Of a stretch of 64,000 bases of DNA, positions 1-11,064 are shown piece after piece (within the stretch, counting starts at the first letter, position 1; the number at the start of each line of letters is the position of its first letter). Under the pieces are notes generated by a model. That model was not told the DNA's origin, searched no databases, and saw nothing but the letters and a program-made list of their open reading frames with translations. Source of the DNA: Gossypium raimondii (Eukaryota > Streptophyta > Magnoliopsida > Malvales > Malvaceae); contig NC_068572.1 of NCBI RefSeq assembly GCF_025698545.1, positions 4,464,001 through 4,528,000 on the forward strand, in the 5' to 3' direction. The position numbers were made by a program, and so were the translations under genes.

Positions 1-175
1 CTTGGGTGTTTAATTACCCTTTTAGTCCTCCCTTATTTACCATTTATGCTATGTAATCACTTTAGCAAGTTTTGCACCTTTTCCAATTTAGTCTTTTTTA
101 ATTAATTAACTATCGAAACGAAAAAAATTTGTAACAAAACTTTAATACTACCTTAATGAAACTCCGTAAATATTT
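1..175 (-). repeat. Fragment of the 2.6-kb gypsy LTR family
   Basis: The stretch from about 80 to 175 aligns closely with 18290-18390 and 23200-23310 inside the two LTRs of the element at 16028-23523 (shared words such as aatttagtc, actatcgaaacg, taccaccttaatga-like and ccgtaaatatttataaaaat). It is therefore a cut-off piece of the same LTR family, abutting copia coding sequence at about 176. The remainder runs off the window edge. Confidence 0.6.
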
Positions 176-584
176 ATAAAAATATTGTAAAGAAGCCATT
201 TGGTTGAAGGGACTCTTTAGTGATCTTAATGAAAACCTTCAAATCAGTACAATATTTTGTGACAGTCAAAATGCCATCCTTTTTATGAAAGATCAAATGT
301 TTTATTAGAGAACAAAGCACATTGATGTTCGGTATCATTTTTGTTCATGATATTATTGCTCGTGGTGATATTGTTGTGAGCAAAATTAGTACTCATGAAA
401 ATCCTTCAGATATGATGACTAAGTCATTTCCCATAACCAAGTCTGAGCATTGCTTAGACTTGGTTGGTGTTTATTGTTGAAGTTAAAACTTTAAGGGATT
501 TTTATGGAAGAGGTGAATAACTTTTTCATTGAGAGTTCTCGATGAAAAACTTGTTTGTTGAAGAATTCGTGTCAATGTGGAGAT
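176..584 (+). pseudogene. Copia RNase H end, degenerate
   Basis: Conceptual translation shows the C-terminal end of a Ty1-copia polyprotein: a CDSQNAI segment, then [10 protein letters not shown], then an ENPSDMMTK-like segment and a final CLDLVG stretch before a TGA near 479. These are the usual last blocks of the copia RNase H domain. An in-frame stop after the DQMFY segment (about 305) and a frame change near 340 make it a pseudogene. It is followed by an LTR from 585, so this is the 3' part of a copia element whose 5' part is missing. Confidence 0.8.
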
Positions 585-944
585 TGTTAGAATAGAGTGA
601 CCCGAATCCTTGTTAAAATAAAACACAGTGGTAAAATAAAATAAAAGTAAAATCCATATAGAACTACAATTCTTTTATTTTATTTTAGATTAAGGTTTTT
701 CAACCTTATTGCACATCATCTATTTGATATTGATTAGAATAAAGTGTTTCAACCTTACTATACTCATTCTATTAGAATATGATTTTTCAAGCCTATAAAT
801 AGACATAGTCTACTACTCTTGTATTTTATTCGAATTTGACATAGTGAATTGTCTTCTTATCTGCCCGTGGTTTTTTTCCAAAAGGGTTTCCACGTAAAAA
901 TATGTTTTTTTTTATTTTTCTTTCTTTTTTCTTTGCGATAAATC
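585..944 (+). repeat. Copia LTR, 3' end of the element above
   Basis: Begins with TGTTAGAATAG directly after the purine-rich stretch gtcaatgtggagat. The same pre-LTR context (agaattcgtgtcaa...gagatt) recurs at 48863-48886 before the LTR of the copia element at 40519-49320. A TATA-like cctataaatagac lies at about 794. The end is ill-defined because gypsy integrase sequence on the other strand starts at about 945. Confidence 0.65.
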
Positions 945-2530
945 GTCATTATTGACGTTCTATTTTTCACACCTGACATTTATAAACAAACTGATGAACA
1001 TCGTGACGCATACCTTTCTAGTAGAAATTGGAAAATAGTCTATGAAATGTTCTTGTAATGCCAACACAACCATAAATCGAAGACGAATGAAATTCCGATA
1101 ATAGTTGGTGACGAAGTGGCAAATCTAATGGATGGACTAGACGACCACAAAAGAAAAGAAGTCCATTGTAGGCAAAGTTAGGCAGTAATTGTGGATTGGA
1201 GTGAAGACGATGACATAATTCTTGGAGTTCTGGATGGGATTGAGTAGCAAGATGTACAACCTCTACAATAGTAAAAACTGGGCGTTAGAGCACAAGCAGT
1301 GATGCTAAAGGAACTCGAGATAAGGCATCGGCGGCGAGGTTAGACTTTCCTAGGCAGTATCGAATTTCAAAATAATATCCCATGAGTTTCCCCCAACCAT
1401 TTATGTTGCTCCAGTGTTTGAATCTTTTGACCAGTGAAACACCGCAAAGATTGTTTATTGGTAATAATGGAAAATCATCGACCCAACAAATACTGGCGCC
1501 ATTTTGCGACTGCTTGTGTAATGGAAAATATCTCCCATTGATAAGTGGAAGCAGATTGCATTCGATGATTGGGCTTTTGGCTAAAATAACCAATTGGATA
1601 TGATCCTGGGACAAAATAGTGCCAATACCTACTTTGGAAGTATCCGTTTCGAGAACAAAAGGTTTGGTAAAATCCATCAATTGCAAAATCGAAGTCGAAG
1701 CAAGTAATTGTTGCAAACAGGAAAAAGTGTTCTCCACTTGGGATGTTCATAGAAGTTTTCTTTGTTTAGCAAATCAGTAAGAGGTCCAGCGATAGTAACA
1801 TAATGACAGACAAAATGACGGCAATTGCCGGAGAAACCCAAGAAGCTTTGGACCTCCTTAATGGTGGTCGGTGTTGGCCATTGAGAAATGGCGTGAATTT
1901 TGGCAAGATCGACAACAATTCATTGGGCCAAAATAATGTGTCCTAAATAGCCATTGAAACCTTGGCCAACTAAACATTTGGACTGTTTAGCCACAAGTTG
2001 ATGGGTCTGAAGCCGTTGAAAGACCTGTTCAACATGATGAAGATGAGCAACCCAAGTTGAACTATAACCAATATATTGTAAAAAAAAAACCCAGAACAAA
2101 GACATTAAGAAAAGGCCGAAAGACCTCGTTCATCAAGATTTGAAACGTCGACGGTGCGTTCGTTAAGCCAAATGGCATAACCAAAAACTCGTGATGGAAG
2201 ATAACCCGCCAACAAATCTAATTTGGAGAAAAATCAGGCACATGATCGTTCTCTTTAATGTTGTAAAAGGAGGAATATCGATTGGCTTGTAAAACCCATC
2301 GATCAGGACTACCTCTAGAAAATTGAACAAACTAGATTAGAGCTGGTTTATGAGTTCCCAAAGGAGTTGGTCCTATTGGCAATTGAGAACTGCGTCTTCG
2401 TGAAGAGGTGGATGTCAAGGAGGCAGTGGGGAGATGATTCAGGATTTTTTGAAGCATCTGTTGGTAAGAGGCGAACGAAGTGGTCAAGGATGTTTGGGGA
2501 TCATGGATTGAGATTTGTCGAGGAGCTTTA
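945..2530 (-). mobile_element. Ty3-gypsy gag-pol relic with internal deletion
   Basis: Read right to left, the minus strand gives: a gag N-terminal piece (about 2530-2225, with SPDRWVLQANRY and FYNIKEND); then, with no protease in between, the reverse transcriptase ([19 protein letters not shown] near 2180, HQLVAK and YLGHIILAQ near 1925-2000); the RNase H domain (LETDTSKVGIGTILSQD near 1620, ending AADALSRVP near 1320); and the zinc-binding N-terminus of integrase (SIYGCVGITRTFHRL, then CHR/KCQV, to about 950). Stops and frameshifts are scattered throughout, so it is dead. The catalytic core of integrase and both LTRs are absent. Confidence 0.85.
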
Positions 2531-4000
2531 GGTGAGTACCATCGGCTATCGAAGCGGATGGTCAATGAAAGCACCAAATATAATGTACTCGTATTTCCAA
2601 ATTGCATAAAATTACAAAAGATGAAGATAAGGTAACATAATTCAGAATTTTCCAAAAGAAACAACATGCATTTCATCATTTTGCTTATTCTCTTTACACT
2701 CCAAGCCGTTAGTTCCCTGCTGACATGGTTACCATAACAAACTCAACAAATTTCTTTGGTACCTTGCTGTTACGAATGGGTCTCGTGTTTATTGATGGCC
2801 CATCTTCTTGGTCTTCTCGTGTGTTGGTCCCTTCATTGTGTGGCCCATTCACAATATAATAGAAGTTTGTATAATAGCATGCAAGTTTTTAATGAACCGT
2901 AAGATGAAATTTGGGAGGAAAGACGAAAGGTTCATTAGGGAACAATGTTTTGGAGGTGGCCAATAAATCTATTTTAACGAAGAATGTTAATGATTGAAGA
3001 AATATCAAGGAGGTTAGCATCAGTGCATCATGGAAGAGAGGAGGTTGAAGAAGCTGGAGCTCTAAGGGAAAAAAATAGGTCTTAGTGCAATTGGAGTGGA
3101 AAAAGAGGAAGTTGCAGAACTGGCAAATATTAAATTGAGTGGTAAGACTATAATGATTTGAAGTAGTGTTTTTCGAAGGTGAATAGGTGATGGTGTGTAA
3201 AGTTGCTTAACAAGATTAATCTTATCTTTGCAAGCTTGTGCTTGAAGGGTTTTTACAATATTCGTCAAATAGTAGCAATTGGCTTGTGTTTGGTGTTCGG
3301 AGTTTGCCAAGGAGGTTCGTAGCTACTAATGTTTTGTGATGCTAAGGAGTGTGCTTGACTTATTTTATTTTTTATTTTCGGTTTATTCTCTCTTACCGAG
3401 CTTACTTCTTGTCTAACTGAATTTTAGGTGCTTTTATGGAGTGTTCTTGTTGCAATGCTTTGTTGCTTTTAGGAGTTTCTAGTTTTTTTGTATTTAGGTG
3501 TGAATTTGCATTTTTTCCCTCTTGTTTAGAAGTTTATCCTTTAGACTAAGGTGTTTTATGCAAAATAGTCAATATTACACTAGTAGACACTGTTTTTCCA
3601 CTAGAATTGGTACGTATCACTATCAATTTGTTTAAGTGTATTGTTTCAAATTTATTAATATTTTATAAAATATTTAATATATATAAAATTATTTGTGAAT
3701 ATAAAATAAATGATACTGAATAAATTTCAAATATAAACTATTTATCAATTATATAAAATACTCATTGATAAACTTGAAATAAAAATTTCAAATCTGGTTT
3801 CATTTTTAAAATCTGTTTTAAAATAATTAATAACCAAACACTTAATCTTAGCTTTTCAACCTAAATTTTAGACCCGATTATTTTATAATATTTTATTTAA
3901 TTATACTAATAATTTTTAACCTAATTTTGGGATTCGGATTAAATATCCAGTTCACTAACCCGATTTTTGGGATGTGAAAGTTATATTGTATTTTTGGTGT
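2531..4000. other. Intergenic, no gene recognised
   Basis: AT-rich sequence with short open frames only (for example minus 3062-3310, 82 codons) that match nothing I recognise. It may include the rest of the gypsy relic's leader or LTR, because it lies upstream of that element's gag, but no LTR ends or primer-binding site are visible. Confidence 0.4.
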
Positions 4001-4715
4001 TTGTTCTTGCAAATATGAAGTAATTTTCTAAATACGTAGGGGAGATGAACCCTAGGATGAATTATATTATTTGATTTCTAGTTTTATGCAATAAAACCTT
4101 AGTTATTTGTTTTCAATTATGAATGTTTAGTTATTCTTGGGTTGACAATTCTAGAGTATTAATCCATATTTGATGTGCATAAGTTTGAGGTTGAATAGAC
4201 CCTTCTTGGGAATAGATCTTACATAATTGAATGGAGTTGCATGCAATCTTAGAAATAAGACGACATAAATCTATCGAATTAGAGTCAAATCTAATAGGGG
4301 GATCCATGGAGCAAATTAATATGATGATAGGTATTTTACTTAAAAAGAAATTTCCATTAATCAACCTAGAGTTAGTTTCTCTTATACTCGAAAGAGATAT
4401 TAGCATAAATTAGGATTTCTAATGATCAAAGAAACTAAGAAAAGAAATTGCATAAATTAGATTGAGAATTACAGATGAAGTCTAGGTGGATTCTTACCTA
4501 GGTATTGTTTTCTCACTTGGTTGATATTCGAATATTTTTGTGTTTTATTTCTTTAACGCAGTCATTAGTTAGTTAATTTTAGTTTTAATTAATCCTTTGA
4601 ATTATTAGGCTAAATAATAAAAAAGACGATAATTATTAGTAATTGTAGTCCTCAAGGAAATAATATTTGTGCTCACCATAACTATGTTATTAATTGATAG
4701 GTGCACTTGCGTTAC
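4001..4715 (+). repeat. Dispersed repeat, copy 1 (inverted partner at 12.1-12.7 kb)
   Basis: The segment 4130-4715 is a diverged inverted copy of 12100-12660. Shared landmarks are the 60-codon open frames (4231-4413 plus; 12416-12598 minus), both starting MELHAILEI and containing ESNLIG, and the stretch on allelic strands reading gataggtgc-cttgcg with ctcaccat-actatg. I read it as a non-coding piece of an LTR retrotransposon (a leader or LTR of the Tat/Ogre kind by recollection), not a gene. Confidence 0.55.
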
Positions 4716-5030
4716 CAATTTATAATTAGTTTAGTGGACATCATTTGGCTTCAAGAGTTGCTTGGTGAAGTGGAAATTAAGCAAAAGTATGTCAAAGTAC
4801 ATTACAATAGCCGTAGTGCTATTCAACTAGCAAAGAATCAAGTTTACCATACAAGGATGAAGCACATTGATGTCCAGTATCATTAATTTGCACGAGAGAT
4901 TCTGGAAGAAGGTGGAGTGAAGATCCAGAAAATTTCAACCACTAAGTATTCTATAGATATGATGTCTACGGTTGTGATTGAGGCCAAGTTCCAATCATGT
5001 TTGAACTTGATCAATGTTAAAACTTGAAGC
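4716..5030 (+). pseudogene. Copia RNase H end, second lineage
   Basis: The frame from 4701 reads IIWLQELLGEVEI, then SRSAIQLAKNQVYHTRMKHIDVQYH, then a stop at the position of the usual F, and continues REILEEGG and then a degenerate ...IDMMSTVV..KFQSCLNL. These are the last conserved blocks of a Ty1-copia polyprotein of a different lineage from the one at 176-584. An LTR follows from about 5104. Confidence 0.8.
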
Positions 5031-5103
5031 TTCAAATTTGAAGACTATCAAATGTTGTTTTGCAAGGAGATTGAAGATGTGGAAATTTGCTAAGGTGTAG
5101 ATT

Positions 5104-5425
5104 TGTTGAAATAGCACAATCCCACATCTAAAAAATACAAGGTTGTGGAGAGTTTGTACTACTATAAACAAAGATTGTTTCTCCACCTCTGAATCATCCC
5201 AAAATTTTTTATTTTCTTCATAAGGCAAATTTTCCCTCTTCTTATTTGTAATTTTTTACTTGTGAATTTTTGGTGTTCTATTTTATTTATCTTTCAATAT
5301 TTTGTAGGGTAATTGTAGTGATACATTGTTCTATTAAATTAAATTATTTAGAGATTTTGTCTAGGAAGTTAGGTTTTTAAGTGGGATCGTTTGTGACCTT
5401 TCCAATCTTTTTGAGAATTAACCTA
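5104..5425 (+). repeat. Probable copia LTR
   Basis: TGTTGAAATAGCACAATCCC begins just downstream of the copia RNase H end, after a purine-rich stretch (agattgaagatgtgg). It contains ctataaacaaag as a possible TATA region. No partner LTR is present in the window, and the 3' limit before the AT repeat is estimated. Confidence 0.5.
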
Positions 5426-5438
5426 ATATGAATATATG

Positions 5439-5443
<5 letters not shown>

Positions 5444-5495
<52 letters not shown>
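5444..5495. repeat. (AT)n microsatellite
   Basis: About 26 uninterrupted AT units. The 82-codon open frame that starts upstream and runs through it is only a product of this repeat. Confidence 0.95.
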
Positions 5496-5498
<3 letters not shown>

Positions 5499-5504
5499 AT
5501 ACGT

Positions 5505-5760
5505 CGGTAAGCTAGAAAATTTTTTAGGGGGTCAAAATTTAATTGTAATTTTTACAATAGTAAAATGTAAATTCACCATTTTAATAGCCTCTATCTTTAT
5601 AATTTTTAAAGGATTAAATCAAAAATTTTTCATTTTTAGGGGGGACCAAAGTACAATTTTACCTTTATTAATTTAAAATTTTAAAAATTTTAAAGAGCTT
5701 AAATGGAAAATTTTTCATTTTAGAGGGGTCGGGGCCCTTGCTAGCCCCCTGATATACGTA
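5505..5760 (+). repeat. Dispersed AT-rich repeat ending in gccccctgatata
   Basis: Matches 27690-27935 in the same orientation (ttacaatagtaaaa..., gaccaaagtac/gccaaagtata, ...ggggcccttgctagcccc versus caggcccctaccagcccc). Shorter related pieces appear at 7745-7880, 52000-52210 and, inverted, at 59240-59410. This is a non-autonomous repeat family. Its class is not determined from the sequence. Confidence 0.55.
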
Positions 5761-5959
5761 GGAATCTCTTGAGCAAGAAATACCTATTTAAACGATTCAT
5801 AATCTATATGATTACTTATATAGAAATTTAGAAAGTCTTCCTTTTAAAGATCCAAGAAATTTATACTCGAGACTTTTAATTTAATATTTTTTTGTTTTTT
5901 ATTTTTAATTCACATAGACCCAAATCATTTAGTATTACAAGGGTAATGCGTGAGTAATG

Positions 5960-6032
5960 ATTAGGATAGCAAAGTTGGTAGAGCAGAGAATTGAAAATCC
6001 TCATGTCACCAGTTCAAAGCTGATTACTAGCT
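5960..6032 (+). pseudogene. trnF-GAA (relic): Decayed plastid-type tRNA-Phe (GAA)
   Basis: The 73-nt stretch keeps the landmark pieces of chloroplast trnF: ggatagc, then agttggtagagcagag, then the anticodon loop ttgaaaat with GAA, then cctcatgtcaccagttcaaa. The D-stem 5' side has changed (gcaaa for the expected gctca), one anticodon-stem pair is lost (gagaa against tcctc), and the acceptor and T stems no longer pair well. It is therefore not a working tRNA. It resembles the plastid gene rather than the native mitochondrial or nuclear one. No other plastid sequence is obvious next to it. Confidence 0.75.
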
Positions 6033-6183
6033 TATGATTCTTTTGTATGAGTATCTACTCTACCAATTAATTGATATGGATGGACAATATATATATATGG
6101 GAGTAAACCCTCTATTTATTTTATTTTGTTTTATTTTCTAGTATAATAATTTTTTTTTGCCCTATTCGCACAAAAGTAACATA

Positions 6184-7274
6184 TCAGTTGGCCACACTGC
6201 AATTTCTCCTGATTTCACCTTGTTCTCCAGTGAGAACATCAAGGGAACCCATATGCACCATTGCGTCGCCGAACTTTTTAGCCCATGCTTCACCGCGCCT
6301 CACATTGTTCAACACCAACTCGGACGTCAAGGAACTGTCCATCAATGTCTGGTCGGAGGTGAGCAAACCACGACGACGCGTCAGTTCAATGTAGTACTTG
6401 TTGTCCAGGCGAGTGGGTGTGACACGTTCAAGTGGCACTGTGGTTCGATCCCCTCCAGCACTAGCCGCAGATGTTGGGGGTGGGCACTTGATTTTCAAAA
6501 AGGCAGCGTAGTTAGGATCAAGAGAAGGGTCTTGAGCATGAGTGGCGTTAAAAGAGTAGAGCCGGTTGGAAAAGGAAGAGCAATGCGAGACACCAATGGA
6601 GTGTGCCCCTGATAATGTCACCATCTCATCCACTGACATTCCTTTCCTATCGAAAAGTTGAGCAATTTGTTGCGCGTTGAAGAACGGCGGGGGCAGGTTT
6701 TGTGGTACTTCGTCGCTAATAGAGACACGGCCATCCCGGCGGCCGGCGGGAATGGCGTAATAAATCCCTCCAGCTTTGTACGTGCTGTCACGGGCAGCGA
6801 ATGCGATTATGTCCGCACAAGACACGGTTCCTGGACATTGTGCCTCGATTTGGGCTTTGGCCTCATCAATCACCTCGAAGCCTCGCAAACTAGGGTTATT
6901 AGCAGGGTGATCCATCTCTGCTGGGGGTTCTCCGGGCACGGACCTTAGAAGGACTGAAGCATCACAACCCTGAATTTGCATGCAAGGAGCAGAGTTAGAG
7001 TAGGAAACATGATGAGTCAATCTATCAATTATTAAGCAAATGAGCGTATACATACCCTGACGAAGCAGTCATGGAAATACATTCGGATGAGACCAGCAGC
7101 TATGCCAGGATTAAGTGTAACCGCTTTGTTTACAGCTTTTCTTACAATGGTCTCTGCGGATGGACAAGTTTGTGTATAGAAGCCCACCTTCAAAGATGCA
7201 GAAGCCACAATTGAGCAGCCAAGCATGAAGGAGAACAAGGCAATAATGTGAAATTTCGAGCACAACAAAGTCAT
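6184..7274 (-). CDS. Class III secretory peroxidase, copy 1
   Basis: Two exons on the minus strand: 7274-7056 (73 codons) and 6969-6184, separated by an 86-bp GT-AG intron. The product has 334 residues. It is a haem peroxidase that oxidises phenolics or other donors with H2O2 in the cell wall or vacuole. A signal peptide ends near residue 26 ([11 protein letters not shown]). The distal haem site is [13 protein letters not shown] with catalytic Arg and His, and the proximal His lies in LSGAHSIG. All eight family cysteines are present (TCPS, HDC, GCD, QCPG, VSCAD, SHC, KC, RNC). The single intron falls at the family's classical first position. I count about 26 residue differences from copy 2, the most diverged of the three. 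An extra N-glycosylation site NCS arises near the C-terminus. The promoter is shortened compared with the other copies. Confidence 0.95.
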
Positions 7275-7545
7275 TGTGCCTGATATATATAATATAGCAG
7301 AAGAAAAAATTGTATATTAATTGGAAAGGGTTGAGGATCAGAATATAGTGGTTTGTGCAGTTGGAATTGAAAGATTATGAGAGTGGAGATGTTGGATGGA
7401 GTATATATACATGGCCATAGGAGGAGTTGGTGGTGATTACTTGTTGGAACCAAAAACGTGTGTAGTTTAAGCTGTAGGCTTGAAAGCATAGCTTGGGGTT
7501 GAGGTGTTCCTTTGTTTTGAACCATTTAGAGGCATGCAGCAGCTT
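7275..7545 (-). promoter_or_regulatory. Promoter and 5' UTR of peroxidase copy 1
   Basis: Homologous to the upstream regions of the other copies as far as the agctgctgcatgcc word (about 7530). The TATA region reads tgtatatatactcc (minus), where copies 2 and 3 have ctatatataaatactcc. Beyond about 7540 the homology jumps by roughly 255 bp: the words ctttg and ttttgatttgt, which lie about 255 bp apart in the copy at 27116-27371, are adjacent here. This implies a deletion across a short TTTG match. Confidence 0.7.
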
Positions 7546-8450
7546 CTTTGTTTTGATTTGTCGATTTTCTTCTTCTTTTTTAATATTTACATTTTTTCCT
7601 CCTTAAATTACAATTGTTCTGATTTGTTAAATTCCACTCATATTTAATAGTTTAAAATAATTGTTTTGTTAAATAAAATAATTAAATTTATAATTATTTA
7701 ATTTGACTCACGAACACCTTTATATTAGAGCCAATAACATAACCAAAATTTTAATTTAGGGATCAAAATTGATTTATAAATTTAAAAAATCAAAGTGCAA
7801 ATTTACAATTATATTAATTTATTATTTTAAAATTTTTAAAAGACTAAACTCAAATTTTATCATTTGAGGACCAAAATATAATTAATTAACATTGAAATTT
7901 TATTTTAATAATAAAATTTAACAAAAAAATTTTAAATAATATTTTTAATATTGAAAAAATATTGATATTAATATTTTAATCATAAATTTATATTACAATT
8001 TATAAATATTTAATAATAAATATTTTATAGTATATAATATAAATATTTTAATTATATAAATATGAGTATTTGCTTAAATCATGTTTAGGTTCATTTATCC
8101 CTTCAAACTCTAATGCGCCATTATACACTCTCGTATATGTAATCTAGATTAAGTTTTAATTAGGTATTGTTTATAATTAAGTTTATATATGCACTGTTTT
8201 TTAAACCGGACTGGTGGTCGAACTAGTCAAGTCACCGATTCACCGGTCCAATTAAAAAATTATTACAAACTAAAAAAAAACTAAAAACCTTGATTCAACT
8301 GGTTCAATTGTCGGTTCAATGGTTCAATCGTTGATTCAAACGGTTTTTTAGTCAGTTTAATCGATTTGTACCAATTCCCGATCTAACCAATTCAAAACCA
8401 TCTTCCAAAACGGTACCCCAATCCAACTGACTGGTCCAATCCAATTCAAA
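7546..8450. other. AT-rich intergenic sequence with a small repeat
   Basis: No gene seen. 7745-7880 resembles the dispersed repeat at 5505-5760. 8195-8440 is rich in aaccgg, ggttcaa and accggtcc words on both strands, in the style of small plant non-autonomous DNA transposons. Related words recur at 11640-11780 and 13490-13690. Confidence 0.4.
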
Positions 8451-9141
8451 TAACATTGTATATATGATATTGATGATTATAAAATATTATCTTATTATAA
8501 AATAAATTTCAATTGTCAAAAGTAAATGTTACTATAATATTTTGTAACAAATATATTTATGTTGTGTTTATTTCATTAACGACAACTTTTAGACAATAAT
8601 TTCAAAAAATTACCAAACAATAAAAATATTTTATGCAGAATTCAAACACAAAAAAATTCAATTTTTAAAGAATCAATCCATTTTACAAAAATTATTTTAA
8701 TGAAGCTTAAGTTTCTTTTTATATTGTATTTATTTTATGTAATTGTATAATGTTAAATAAGGAATAGCCAGGAATTTCAACTTGTCCTACATAAGTAATA
8801 GTTTTTATACGATTTTGGCAAGTTTTAAATGCTATGGCAACTAGCTATTTCTAGTTGTGACTACGCCAATTCTATCTCAAATCCAATTGAAGTACACACA
8901 TTATGCAAAACCAAATTTTATTTAATGATAAATCTTACAACAGTAGGTACGACTTACAAGTGGGATTGTCCAAATATAGGAGAGATAATTACCATTAAAA
9001 AAATTAAATATAGTGAGAGGTACTAGAGAAAAATATGTCCTAATGAAACAATTACAATCACAAGTGGTTATCACGAAAGCAGATTTTTAAAATTGAATCT
9101 CTGGTCAAATAAGTTAAATTGTTAGTTTTCAATTTAATTGA
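8451..9141. repeat. Inverted duplication, block A
   Basis: Aligns in reverse complement with 14790-15380 (for example taaaatattatcttattataaa, then ttgccatagcattt/aaatgctatggcaa, and gtgagaggtac). Block A continues into block B at 11303-11790 once the copia insertion 9142-11302 is removed; in the inverted partner the two are contiguous. Confidence 0.8.
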
Positions 9142-9542
9142 TGTTAGATATCAATCCAATTAAGTAACGAATAAATAAAAAAATAGTGGTACAAATTGAG
9201 AAATTAAACAAACAAATTTAACGTGAAAAAACCCCTCCAAAGAGGATAAAAAAATAAGCAAAGATAATTTTACTATAATGGAAAAAGAACGAAGAGTACA
9301 AAAGATGGAGATAAAAACTAAATCCGAAAACAAAGAAGTGAACACAAAATTCTCCAAAAGTGTTATGAGTTCTAATATTTAATGGGTGTGCTTTTGTAAA
9401 AGAGCCTATTTATAGGCTAAATTCGTAGGTCAAATAATAATAAAATAATCTAAACTAATCAGAGTTCGACTGAAACAAATAACTAGAGTTTAACTAGGAG
9501 ATTATCTTTCAAATTTGACTGAAATACGTGGCATACTCAACA
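9142..9542 (-). repeat. 3' LTR of the copia element (401 bp)
   Basis: Runs TGTTG...CTAACA on the minus strand. It contains the TATA-like CCTATAAATAGGC (complement of about 9405-9417). It matches the LTRs of the element at 40519-49320, so both belong to one family. Confidence 0.85.
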
Positions 9543-9599
9543 AATCTCCACCTTTACTCGTATTTCACAACGCCATCTTTCCCAAAGCCCGCCACGGGC

Positions 9600-11025
9600 C
9601 TATCTTAAACTATGCAGGAAATTAACTGAGTTTAATCTGTGCTTAGAAGATGGAAGACTTCTAGCCTTTGACTTGTGCACTACCAAATCAAAACTAACCC
9701 GAGTCTGATTTTCACGAACACAGTGTTTTAACTTTTCAAAACCTGCATCCAAAAGAGAACCTCTTTTCAACAAAATGGTCATGCATTTTTCCCTCATATG
9801 ACCAAGTTGCCTCCGCTCCAAACGAGTTGGCTTCGACTCCGTGACAAACATGGGACATTCGGTTTCACCAATCATTGTAGAACCTTCAAGAATATAAAGA
9901 TTGTCGGTCCTTTTAGCTTTTAATAAAATGAGAGCCCTACGAGACACCTTAATACTGTTCGACTTGATATTGATTCTGCAACCTTTCTAGTCTAAAATAC
10001 TCAAGGAGATAAAATTCTTTCGTAAACTAGGTACATATCTGACATCTAAGAGTGTCCTAATCATCCCATCGTGCTTCCTAATTTTAACGGTACCAATACC
10101 AATTACCTTACTGGATGAATCATTTTCCATGCGCACAACTCCATCTGCAACCGAACTGTATGTGGAGAACCATTCTCTGTTGGGACACATGAGGAAAGAA
10201 CGTCTCGAATCTAGGATTCACTCAGACGTAAGCTCAAAGCTATCGCTCATTGACACTAACAAGATATCATTATCGCTTTCATTGGCCAAATTAGCACCAA
10301 CTATATCTTCCTCATTACTCTCAACAACCCTTTTTATTTTGTAGTTTATAATAATCTACTCTGACGTGACCTAACTTCTTACAATAACAACACATTTTTT
10401 CTCGCTTCTTTGATGCTTCCAAAATGAAAGCTTGCCTATCTGCCTTGCTATTCGAACCAAACTCATTGTCAAGTTTTTCTTTACTCAACAATGACTCTTC
10501 ATTTCCTAGAATAAGAGTTTGTCTCTGTCATAAATTAGGGTCTCCCTAAAAGACTTGTATAAAGAGGGTAAAGAGCACAATAATAGCATAGCCAGATCTT
10601 CATCGTCAATCTTAAACTCAACATTATTTAAATCATTCAAAAGAGTAATAAATTAACTAATGTGATCTCAAGAACCTCACATTCTTTCATGCGAAACGTA
10701 AATAGATGTTGCTTCAACACTAAATGGTTAGCCAAAGACTTAGTCGTAAAAAGAGTTTCTAACCTTTTCCACAAGGCGAATGAGGTTTTCTCCATCAATA
10801 CCTTCTGCAATACCCTATTCGCGAGGCACAACTGGGTTGCAGACAAGGCCTTTTCATCAAGCTCTTCCCATTTTGCCCGATCTAGATTCTTAAGCTTTTT
10901 CCTGATAACGACATTTTTCAGGCCGGTCTGAACTAGAATTGCCATCATCTGAACTTGCCATAGATTGAAATTTGTAACACCATCAAACTTCTCAATGCCA
11001 AATATTGTTGCTGCAATTTCTGAAC
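9600..11025 (-). pseudogene. Gag-protease gene of the copia element, broken
   Basis: Read right to left: gag start (start codon ATG changed to ATT near 11022), then the gag helical region (WEELDEKALSATQLCLANRVL, 10880-10790; SLANHLVLKQ), a zinc knuckle CCYC..LGH with the last Cys replaced by Tyr (about 10390), a protease-adjacent stretch MCPNREWFSTY (10190), then RRQLGHMREKCM of the pre-integrase domain (9815). A short tail ends at 9600 just before the polypurine tract. Several frameshifts and stops separate these pieces. The order and endpoint are the same as in the element at 40519-49320. Confidence 0.85.
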
Positions 11026-11064
11026 GAGCTAATCAGCGAAAATTGACCTAGCTCTGATACCACT

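Noticed and set aside
3062-3310. 82-codon minus-strand frame, considered as gypsy gag continuation
   Set aside because: It lies upstream of the gag start in element order and shows no gag motif; similarity too weak to call.
5428-5676. 82-codon frame across the (AT)n tract
   Set aside because: Translated microsatellite (alternating Ile-Tyr) with no gene features.
5960-6032. Functional tRNA-Phe gene
   Set aside because: D-stem, acceptor and T-stem pairing are lost, so it is only a relic.
6658-6948. 96-codon frame opposite peroxidase exon 2, also seen opposite copies 2 and 3
   Set aside because: An antisense shadow of the GC-rich exon, retained only because the sense sequence is conserved.
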